Assembly: GCA_937871985.1 (NCBI GenBank)
Contig: CALMPB010000495.1
Span: 1-11,683, forward strand
Direction: 5' to 3'
DNA from: an uncultured Burkholderiaceae bacterium
GTDB taxonomy: Bacteria > Pseudomonadota > Gammaproteobacteria > Burkholderiales > Burkholderiaceae
DNA: 11,683 nt
Shown here in pieces: positions 6,567 through 11,683 of the stretch. Numbering within the stretch: position 1 is the stretch's first letter; the number at the start of each line of letters is the position of its first letter. The notes below the pieces were generated by a model that saw nothing but the letters and a program-made list of their open reading frames with translations, had not been told where the DNA came from and ran no database searches. A program made the translations under genes and the position numbers.

Positions 6567-6882
6567 ATGAGCGCCCCCCCGACACCCACGCCGACGCTGA
6601 TAAGGCGCTTAGCAGTCTCATTGGCGGAGCCGTCGACGACCCCGACACGTCCCGCACTGTCTCCCCCGGGACAACTCCCCGGAGAACACCGGCAACAAAG
6701 ACAACCACCCGAACGGCTGGTTCGCCGGCGTTGAGCATGGGCGGGCCGAGGCGCGGGATAACACCGAGATCGGCGCGCAGCAGTTGCTGGAGCGTGCCAA
6801 CATGGTTGTAATCACTCCCGCCACGGGAAAACTCGAATCTGATTCTGAAAAAAGTGTCAGACTACAATTTCTCAGCCCTTAG
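6567..6882 (+). pseudogene. Decayed gene with two frameshifts
   Basis: GGGAG 7 nt before ATG 6567 gives a good start (MSAP), but a C7 run (6574-6580) breaks the frame. The next frame gives DTHADADKALSSLIGGAVDD and PDTSRTVSPGT to about 6675. Near the CCCCCGGG run at 6663-6670 the protein-like signal moves again, to DNSPENTGNKDNHPNGWFAG and VEHGRAEARDNTEIGAQQLL, ERANMVVITPATGKLESDSE, ending at TAG 6880-6882 inside the left arm of a dispersed hairpin. Both shifts are repaired by one extra base, each at a C/G run. Joined, they give a soluble polypeptide of about 105 aa. It is GC-rich, unlike its AT-rich neighbours. Family not recognised; sequencing error in homopolymers is the alternative to true decay. 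Confidence 0.5.
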
Positions 6883-6911
6883 GTAACGAAATTGCAGTCT
6901 GACATCTTTTT
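6848..6911. terminator. Dispersed inverted repeat, copy 2, shaped as a bidirectional terminator
   Basis: The left arm (6854-6871, core GTGTCAGACTACAATTTC) pairs with the right arm (6888-6905, GAAATTGCAGTCTGACAT), with one internal mismatch and one at the base. It is flanked by A6 on the left (6848-6853) and T5 on the right (6907-6911), the geometry of a factor-independent terminator on both strands. It separates the decayed gene from the NTPase-nuclease gene. Confidence 0.75.
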
Positions 6912-6938
6912 CCAGTTTCCGCGCAAACACTTTAGAAT
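6910..6938 (+). promoter_or_regulatory. Candidate promoter for the NTPase-nuclease gene
   Basis: TAGAAT at 6933-6938 is a fair -10 box, with a weak TTCCAG at 6910-6915 at 17-nt spacing. This would start the RNA near 6945, just after the terminator-like hairpin and about 28 nt before ATG 6973. The -35 match is poor. Confidence 0.3.
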
Positions 6939-6972
6939 AGCTTCGAGATTCTGCAAAACCATAAAAAATGAT

Positions 6973-8091
6973 ATGAAAAATACAATCTCATACAATCCTT
7001 TTTATATCACTGACAGAGACCCAATTGTCACGGGCAGAGAGCAAGAGCTAGAGTCTCTTAAATCCGCAATTCTGGATAAAAAGCATTCCGTTATTGCCAT
7101 AACAGGAGACAATGCGACGGGGAAGACACTACTCTGGACGCACTTTCTCAGAACACAGGGAATTGAACTGGCCAACAGTACCGAAGTTATATCAACTCGC
7201 CGATCGTCGGACAGCTTTCCTAGACTAAACAAGAATACGAGACTTGTCGTCGTAGAAGATATCTGCTTCGACTTTTCCAGAGAGATTTCAGGACGCATTT
7301 CCTCCCTTATGAAAGAAGAGAGTAAAAGGCAGTTCGTCCTGGTGAGTACATTTCCGGACTTCGTTGAGAAGTTCAATCCTGAAACGCACATTCGCCTACA
7401 TGCGTTTCCTCACTCAGGATCACAACAATTCTTGCTAAACGCCTTGGAGCACGTACTTTCAGACCAAGACCTAGCGAAGATTGCTGCCTTCACACAGGGC
7501 AATCCGCTTCTTCTTCGTTTAGTTGCAAATCACATAAACCATGGCGAAAGGGATATTGAAAGGCTATTCAGATTGCTGGGTGAGGACATTCGTTACCGTG
7601 CCGCCGTTGCTATCGACAATCCTATCGAAACGCCTCAACTAATCCAAGTAGCAAGTGATATACGACTGGTCAATGGAAGGCTAGTAGACGCTATTCAAAA
7701 GAACCATCGAGCAATTTACGATCTAACGCCAAGACAATTCGAAGAATTTGTCGCCGAATTAATGGAAAAAAGAGGCTATCGCGTGGATCTAACCAAGGCT
7801 ACGCGCGATGGCGGCAAAGACTTAATTGTTGCCAACCATCGCGACATTGGGAATTTTATTTTTTATGTTGAATGCAAGAGATATGCACCATCAAACCCAG
7901 TTGGCGTCAATTTGGTAAGAGAGTTAGCAGGCGCCGTACTTGCCGATAGGGTAACCGCTGGAATTATGGTTACGTCATCGTACTTTTCTCCAGATGCCGT
8001 CATTTTCTCCAGCCAACTAAAACATCAGTTAAGCCTCATTGATTATCTTAAGCTAAAGGAATGGATCAATGAAACCCAGAATACTTCTTGA
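6973..8091 (+). CDS. P-loop NTPase fused to a C-terminal Mrr-type restriction endonuclease domain
   Basis: The protein has 372 aa. The N-terminal two thirds form an AAA/STAND-like NTPase: VTGREQEL (about 19-26), Walker A GDNATGKT (45-52), Walker B RLVVVEDI (90-97), a sensor-like strand FVLVSTF (121-127) and GNPLLL (176-181), the GxP motif of NB-ARC/AAA_16 ATPases. The C-terminal part, from LTPRQFEEFVAELMEKRGYRV (252-272), is a complete PD-(D/E)xK Mrr core: TRDGGKDLIV (277-286, Asp279), FYVECKRY (297-304, Glu300 and Lys302), and GIMVTSSYFSPDAV. A 27-codon-longer TTG start lies inside the repeat hairpin and is rejected. The ATG has no clear Shine-Dalgarno. AT-rich codon use suggests transfer. 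Fusion of an NTPase switch to a nuclease suggests anti-phage or anti-plasmid defence, but no sensor domain or partner is obvious; function is inferred. Confidence 0.85.
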   Translation: MKNTISYNPFYITDRDPIVTGREQELESLKSAILDKKHSVIAITGDNATGKTLLWTHFLRTQGIELANSTEVISTRRSSDSFPRLNKNTRLVVVEDICFDFSREISGRISSLMKEESKRQFVLVSTFPDFVEKFNPETHIRLHAFPHSGSQQFLLNALEHVLSDQDLAKIAAFTQGNPLLLRLVANHINHGERDIERLFRLLGEDIRYRAAVAIDNPIETPQLIQVASDIRLVNGRLVDAIQKNHRAIYDLTPRQFEEFVAELMEKRGYRVDLTKATRDGGKDLIVANHRDIGNFIFYVECKRYAPSNPVGVNLVRELAGAVLADRVTAGIMVTSSYFSPDAVIFSSQLKHQLSLIDYLKLKEWINETQNTS

Positions 8092-8135
8092 TCATGCTTC
8101 GCCCTTCCACCTTGAAACGCTGTATTCATGGGAGA

Positions 8136-8178
8136 GGTGCCAGACTACAATTTCCGCAGCCAAATTGCTGTTTGGCCC
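8136..8178. repeat. Dispersed inverted repeat, copy 3 (degenerate)
   Basis: Left arm GGTGCCAGACTACAATTT (8136-8153) is a good match to the core. The right arm (AAATTGCTGTTTGGCCC, 8162-8178) pairs imperfectly across an 8-nt loop. It lies 45 nt after the stop of the NTPase-nuclease gene and could act as its terminator, though no strong U-run follows. Confidence 0.65.
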
Positions 8179-8268
8179 TCGTTTACTTATGGTCGCCGGG
8201 CAACCGTCCTGCTATTGATCGTCAAAATACAGAACCGGGAAAAAGATACCGTCTTTTCCGTCAAGAGA
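8179..8268. other. Short non-coding junction between repeat copy 3 and the IS110 fragment
   Basis: No gene is supported. An imperfect stem, GGAAAAAGA (8237-8245) with TCTTTTCC (8251-8258), may belong to the end of the insertion sequence or terminate minus-strand transcription. The exact outer boundary of the IS remnant is not visible, as IS110-type elements usually lack clear terminal repeats. Confidence 0.3.
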
Positions 8269-8706
8269 TTAGGCGTAATCCGGGCGATAAGATGAACGCG
8301 TTTTAAGCACGCCGAAGCACAGATGAGCGAGCTTTATCATTGCAGCGCCGAGCGTGGACATCTTGCTTTTGCCGGCGTCTAGCAGTCGGGCGAAGGGGGC
8401 CTGGACATGCGGGTTATAGCGCGTGGCCACAATCGCGGCCATGTACAGCGTTGCCCTCACTCTTGGCGGCCCGGCCTTGGACAGACAAGGTCGGCCAGTG
8501 AGACTGGTTCCGGATTGCCGCTGCACAGGAATCAGACCCAGATATGCTGCCAGGCCCTCTGCTGAGTTGATTCGCCTGTTGTGCATGATCGATAGGATCG
8601 CGTTCGCTGCTTGCGGTCCGATGGCAGGGATGCTGGTGAGCAAATCCCGGCCCACTCTCAGGTCTGGATGTCGATCAATATGTTGTTCGTCGATGGCGCG
8701 ATCAAG
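8269..8706 (-). pseudogene. IS110-family transposase, C-terminal fragment
   Basis: The region encodes only the C-terminal half of an IS110/IS1111-type DEDD transposase, about 145 aa of a protein normally 320-340 aa. It has the helix-hairpin-helix start of the IS116/IS110/IS902 domain (DLLTSIPAIGPQAANAILSI), then LAAYLGLIPVQRQSGTSLTG, KAGPPRVRATLYMAAIVATR and LGAAMIKLAHLCFGVLKTR. The conserved C-terminal serine site is represented by QRQSGTS and the following segment. The N-terminal RuvC-like catalytic half is missing. In frame, the transposase sequence stops at about 8706, where copy 4 of the dispersed repeat begins; the ORF upstream of that (to 8799) is not transposase. GC-rich, unlike its neighbours. 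Inactive remnant. Confidence 0.85.
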
Positions 8707-8728
8707 AAAAGGTGTCAGACTACAATTT
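8707..8728. repeat. Dispersed repeat, copy 4 (half site)
   Basis: A4 followed by GGTGTCAGACTACAATTT (8711-8728) is a perfect left arm with no matching right arm downstream. Instead the sequence runs GCGC..GCGC then T6 (about 8732-8754). It abuts the truncated end of the IS110 transposase, so the copy marks a rearrangement junction. Confidence 0.75.
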
Positions 8729-8820
8729 GGGAGCGCCTGGCTAGCGCGTTTTTTCATGATACGGCCTTTTTCACCTAACACATCATCTAAAAATAACACT
8801 CAAATACCAGGGTTGACCAC

Positions 8821-9542
8821 AATGAGAGCGACCGGCGACAACGCCATATTAATCCTAAAAGACTGCATAGTACTTGGAGCTAGTGGCTTTCCGTTCACGG
8901 CCGGCGAATCCAGCACTATTAGCTTCCACGATAACTCCGTGACTTGCAGTGGTCGCGAGTCAATAGCTAGGTTTTCGCTTCTGGAGTTAATAGACATCTC
9001 CGTGACCGGACCGGGAACAGTCACCACCGGCGGCGGCTTTGTTGGCGGTGGATTTGGCGTTGAGGGCGCGTTGGAAGGCATAGCTCTTGCTGGCGTTTTG
9101 AATATGCTCACGATGGAAAAAAAAGATCCATACATTCGTGACATTCACAACAAATTTCGGCGAGTTGCATCTACACTATGGCGCCATGGACCCTGCCCCA
9201 TTGCGTATTTATCTTTCCCCTGTTTTCGTTAAATTGCGGCAAATAGATCAAAAATGGATTCTGGGGCGCGAACAATTGATTGCGTCGCATCTTAATAATG
9301 GGCTCATTACCGATAAAGATGCGGAAATTTTTAGGGCACGCCTGACCAGCCCTCCTGTTTGGCCAGACCCCAAGGCGGAGGCTGAAGCTCGGCGATTATT
9401 GGACGAGAGATCTGCCAATGAAGGTCCTAAAGGGCTCTGCCCCAGTTGCGATAAAGTCACTCCGCTGGACAGCGAAACCTGCAAATATTGCAGGGCGAAC
9501 TTTGGGCAGTACGCATCTTGGAGTGTTACTCCAATCAACTAG
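8821..9542 (+). pseudogene. Hypothetical glycine-rich/zinc-ribbon protein gene split by a frameshift at an A8 run
   Basis: Two overlapping plus frames make one protein of about 240 aa. Frame 1 (ATG 8821) gives MRATGDNAILILKDCIVLGA, a beta-rich domain and a hydrophobic Gly-rich segment (GGGFVGGGFGVEGALEGIAL). It then reads through A8 (9117-9124) into a non-homologous-looking tail that stops after PCFR at about 9232. Frame 2 resumes at that A8 with IHTFVTFTTNFGELHLHYG, then LRIYLSPVF, and a C-terminal zinc ribbon CPSC..CKYC (C-x2-C-x11-C-x2-C) followed by FGQYASWSVTP. Removing one A restores a single frame 8821-9542. The Gly-rich segment followed by LSPVF and a ribbon recurs, from memory, in uncharacterised bacterial proteins. 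It may be a pseudogene, a sequencing indel, or expression by slippage at A8. Function unknown. Confidence 0.65.
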
Positions 9543-9554
9543 CCGTGGAGATAA

Positions 9555-9613
9555 GGTGTCGGACTACGAATTCGCTAGCTAGATGCTGCGAATTTGTAGT
9601 CCGACACCGTTTT
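9555..9613. terminator. Dispersed inverted repeat, copy 5 (longest stem, terminator-like)
   Basis: The 21-nt arms at 9555-9575 and 9588-9608 (outer core GGTGTCGGACTAC / GTAGTCCGACACC) pair with a single mismatch around a 12-nt loop. GTTTT follows (9609-9613). It begins 12 nt after the stop of the split gene and probably ends its transcription. The arm sequence is a diverged member of the same family as copies 1-4, with A-to-G changes matched in both arms. Confidence 0.8.
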
Positions 9614-9680
9614 CTGAAAATCTCTACAGTAGTCGCCAACGAGACCATCTACTCTCCGACAGCTTGTCCCAGGCGCAGGG

Positions 9681-9686
9681 TAAAAT
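9681..9686 (+). promoter_or_regulatory. Possible -10 element of the RlmN-like gene
   Basis: TAAAAT stands out in a GC-rich stretch 9 nt before the ATG. No convincing -35 box is found at 16-18 nt spacing. If used, transcription would begin at or very near the start codon. Confidence 0.3.
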
Positions 9687-9695
9687 CCGCCCCCC

Positions 9696-10751
9696 ATGCG
9701 CTACTCCGACTTCGACCAACGCCTCACCTCCCTCAGCGCCCTGCCCGTCCACCGTGGCCGGCTCCTGCGCGTCTGGCTGCAAGGGCAAGCGCTCGACACC
9801 GGCACGCGACGCCGGAGCTCCGAGCACTTTCTGCCTCTGGCGCTGCGCGACGCCGTGCCCGCCCTGACGGCAGAGCTGGACGCCCTCGCCCGCGTCCGCT
9901 CCGAGCACGCCGGCAACGACGGCTCGCGCTTGCTCGTCGAACTCGCCGACGGACAGATGGTGGAAAGCGTGCTGTTGCCGCGCGATGGACTCTGCGTCTC
10001 CACCCAGGTCGGGTGTGCTGTCGGCTGCCGCTTCTGTATGACCGGCAAGAGCGGCCTGATCCGTCAGGTCACGAGCATGGAAATCCTCGCCCAAGTCGTG
10101 CTGGCGCGGCGTCAGCGCGCGGTGAAGAAAGTCGTCTTCATGGGCATGGGTGAACCGGCGCACAACCTCGACAACGTGCTCGAAGCAATCGACCTGCTCG
10201 GCACCGAAGGGAATATCGGCCACAAGAATCTCGTGTTCTCCACCGTGGGCGACCTGCGCGTGTTCGAAGCCCTGCCGCAACAACGTGTCAAACCTGCGCT
10301 GGCGCTATCGTTGCACACGACCAAGGCCGACCTGCGCGCGCACTTACTGCCGCGCGCGCCGAGAATTGCGCCGGACGAACTGGTCGAACTGGGCGAGAAA
10401 TACGCTCGCGATACTGACTATCCGATCCAGTATCAGTGGACGCTGCTCAAGGGCATCAACGACGGCGACGACGAACTTGATGCGGTCGTGCGTCTGCTCA
10501 AGGGTAAGTATGGGGTGCTCAACGTCATTCCCTTCAATAGCCTGGAAGGGGATGACTACCGGCGCCCCGATACCGAGCGCATCCACGAGATCGTCCGCTT
10601 TCTGCAAAGCCGTGGGGTGCTGACCAAGGTGAGGAATAGCGCGGGGCAGGATGTGGACGGAGGTTGTGGGCAGTTGCGCGCTCGGGCTGTTGGCGCGGAG
10701 CAGGTAGTTGAACTGCGCCGTAACCGCACGGCAAAGCCGGAAGCCGCCTAG
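9696..10751 (+). CDS. RlmN/Cfr-family radical SAM RNA methyltransferase (RlmN-like paralogue)
   Basis: This 351-aa radical-SAM enzyme is of the family that methylates C2 (RlmN) or C8 (Cfr) of adenosine in 23S rRNA or tRNA. The [4Fe-4S] motif is C107-x3-C111-x2-C114 (QVGCAVGCRFCMTGKSG). GMGEP at 150-154 is the SAM-binding GGE-type motif. The two catalytic cysteines appear conserved: Cys100 in LCVSTQVGC, and Cys324 in GQDVDGGCGQL, the methyl-carrying site. The N-terminal accessory domain is shorter than in canonical RlmN, and the C-terminus has a basic tail (RRNRTAKPEA). So it is probably a second, divergent family member whose exact target is uncertain. No good Shine-Dalgarno precedes ATG 9696; TAAAAT lies 9 nt upstream, so a leaderless mRNA is possible. 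GC-rich, host-like codon use marks the return from the accessory region. Confidence 0.9.
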   Translation: MRYSDFDQRLTSLSALPVHRGRLLRVWLQGQALDTGTRRRSSEHFLPLALRDAVPALTAELDALARVRSEHAGNDGSRLLVELADGQMVESVLLPRDGLCVSTQVGCAVGCRFCMTGKSGLIRQVTSMEILAQVVLARRQRAVKKVVFMGMGEPAHNLDNVLEAIDLLGTEGNIGHKNLVFSTVGDLRVFEALPQQRVKPALALSLHTTKADLRAHLLPRAPRIAPDELVELGEKYARDTDYPIQYQWTLLKGINDGDDELDAVVRLLKGKYGVLNVIPFNSLEGDDYRRPDTERIHEIVRFLQSRGVLTKVRNSAGQDVDGGCGQLRARAVGAEQVVELRRNRTAKPEAA

Positions 10752-10994
10752 GTAACAGGCATCACCTGCATTCGAACCTGGCAAGGCTGGCTTTGTTTGG
10801 CTGTAGTGATGGATCTTATTTCTAGCAAGATCGCTGGCTGAGCCACAGGGCCAAAAATCTTATTCAAGGCCGACCAAGCAAGACCAAGACCACCAGGCAT
10901 TTGGTGTTGCCTTCTTGTTGCGCCATATCCGATTGCAGGAAAAAACAGCATTCTATTAGCCGCCCTTTTCCATAGATCGCTTTTGGCATTCCAA
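10752..10994. other. Intergenic region between convergent genes, no gene supported
   Basis: This lies between the end of the RlmN-like gene and the end of the minus-strand membrane protein gene. A minus-strand frame across it (10748-11041) contains a protein-like piece (MLFFPAIGYGATRRQHQMPG, GLGLAWSALNKIFGPVAQPA) but no ribosome site or recognisable family. No clear bidirectional terminator was seen. Confidence 0.4.
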
Positions 10995-11546
10995 TCACAT
11001 CGAATAGATTTGGCGCGAAATATAAAGCAGCACGACGACAAGCTGAACGGTGCGGTGTCGGCATGCTATGCCGATCACGCAAAGCGTCACGCTGATCGAT
11101 GCCTGAATCAAAAAAGGCGCTGTGAGACTTCTCCAGATGTCCGGGCTTTTGACGAGATCCAGCGCCCAAGTGGCCGCTAACAGCGAGAAAAACCAGCGTC
11201 TGCGTTGAATGAAGAAATCCTCATAGCCCGCATATTCGATGATGTTGTCCGGGAAGAGGAGCGCCGCCACCAGGAAGAGCACGATGGCATAGCTGATCTG
11301 AAGCAGGAAAACCCTGAAGTTCCAGTCGGTTTCGCGTGCAAGCCTGACGTCCCACCACCAGAACAGCACCAGCTCCAGCAGTATGGACCCGACCCAGAGC
11401 ATATGGAGCAGCGAAACGCTATGCCGTTTCGGATGCTGGATGAAGCTGGCCACACCCGTCAGGATGCGAGTAATGCCAAGGCCGATGACCATTGCCAGCA
11501 CGATGCGGACATGGGTGAACGTTTCAGTAAGCGACGATGTATCCAT
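10995..11546 (-). CDS. Hypothetical multi-pass inner-membrane protein
   Basis: The 183-aa protein has five or six predicted membrane helices: about 13-35 (RIVLAMVIGLGITRILTGVA), 46-65, 79-98, 117-134, 145-161 and a last one near 166-180. GLGITRIL in the first helix and the aromatic WWWD after the second are distinctive, but I do not know the family. The ATG at 11546 lies 23 nt inside the end of an upstream ORF on the same strand, so translation may be coupled; the Shine-Dalgarno is weak. The C-terminus ends abruptly within a hydrophobic stretch (VVVLLYISRQIYSM), so the gene may be slightly truncated. GC-rich, host-like codon use. Confidence 0.75.
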   Translation of the reverse strand: MDTSSLTETFTHVRIVLAMVIGLGITRILTGVASFIQHPKRHSVSLLHMLWVGSILLELVLFWWWDVRLARETDWNFRVFLLQISYAIVLFLVAALLFPDNIIEYAGYEDFFIQRRRWFFSLLAATWALDLVKSPDIWRSLTAPFLIQASISVTLCVIGIACRHRTVQLVVVLLYISRQIYSM

Positions 11547-11683
11547 CGGATGTTATCGAACCTTCAAAGCTTGATTGCATCGATTTAAGAAGGATTTCCC
11601 GCTGACTGGTGACCCTCGCTTCTTGCCGAGCGGCTTTTGGTGGCGCCACGGTGACGAAGTAAGCCGCATCCGTGGTTCCGTTG
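11524..11683 (-). CDS. C-terminal end of an unidentified protein (partial, enters from the right edge)
   Basis: A minus-strand frame is open from the window edge for 52 codons to a TGA at 11524-11526. It reads NGTTDAAYFVTVAPPKAARQ, then EILLKSMQSSFEGSITSDGY and IVAY. Third-position GC is high, as in host genes, and the stop overlaps the start of the membrane-protein gene by 23 nt, typical of an operon. No domain can be named from this tail. The alternative is an open frame by chance in GC-rich DNA. Confidence 0.45.
   Translation of the reverse strand, partial: NGTTDAAYFVTVAPPKAARQEARVTSQREILLKSMQSSFEGSITSDGYIVAY

Noticed and set aside
9117..9125. Programmed -1 frameshift of the dnaX type at A8-G
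   Set aside because: The -1 frame reaches a stop after five codons; the downstream protein is in the +1 (or -2) frame, so a dnaX-like -1 event does not explain it.
8800..9144. Proline-rich minus-strand ORF of 114 codons
   Set aside because: It is the mirror of the Gly-rich segment (GGC/GGT codons) of the plus-strand gene, which has the typical domain pattern.
5693..9613. The five hairpins as integron attC sites of a cassette array
   Set aside because: The arms lack the RYYYAAC / GTTRRRY core sites and unpaired bulged bases expected of attC, gene orientation is mixed, and no integron integrase is visible.
10748..11041. Minus-strand 97-codon ORF after the membrane protein
   Set aside because: Protein-like only in part, no ribosome site, and it overlaps the end of the membrane-protein gene; possibly decayed sequence, but not supportable as a gene.

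Overview
The window looks like a chromosomal segment of a betaproteobacterium of the Bordetella/Achromobacter (Alcaligenaceae) kind. This is judged from the high-GC codon use of the outer genes and the style of the amino-acid transporter and RlmN-like proteins, not from a database match. Two GC-rich, host-like blocks flank a visibly AT-richer accessory stretch at about 4.06-9.6 kb, which also holds smaller GC-rich relics.

Left block (1-3.2 kb, all minus strand): a compact operon read from 3138 down to the window edge. It encodes an RraA/HMG-aldolase-family protein, a class I PLP aminotransferase (ATGA overlap with the aldolase), a periplasmic polar-amino-acid binding protein and the start of its ABC permease. 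A long intercistronic hairpin lies between the last two. A coherent reading is uptake of a glutamate-like amino acid, transamination to a 2-oxo acid, and aldol cleavage.

Boundary (3.2-4.06 kb): a small hypothetical gene with a perfect AGGAGG, preceded by a leader with several tandem hairpins.

Accessory region (4.06-9.6 kb): three unrecognised minus-strand genes (a possible thioredoxin-fold protein, a single-pass membrane protein and a two-helix membrane protein); a doubly frameshifted relic; a plus-strand P-loop NTPase fused to a C-terminal Mrr-type nuclease, the best candidate for a defence effector; an IS110-family transposase fragment; and a zinc-ribbon protein gene split by a frameshift in an A8 run. 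Five copies of a dispersed inverted repeat (core GGTGTCAGACTACAATTT) lie between or at the edges of these units, giving a cassette-like layout. Some copies have A/T tracts typical of bidirectional terminators.

Right block (9.6-11.7 kb): an RlmN/Cfr-family radical-SAM RNA methyltransferase on the plus strand, then on the minus strand a multi-pass membrane protein whose start overlaps the end of a partial ORF entering from the right edge. No tRNA, rRNA, CRISPR array or phage integrase was seen.
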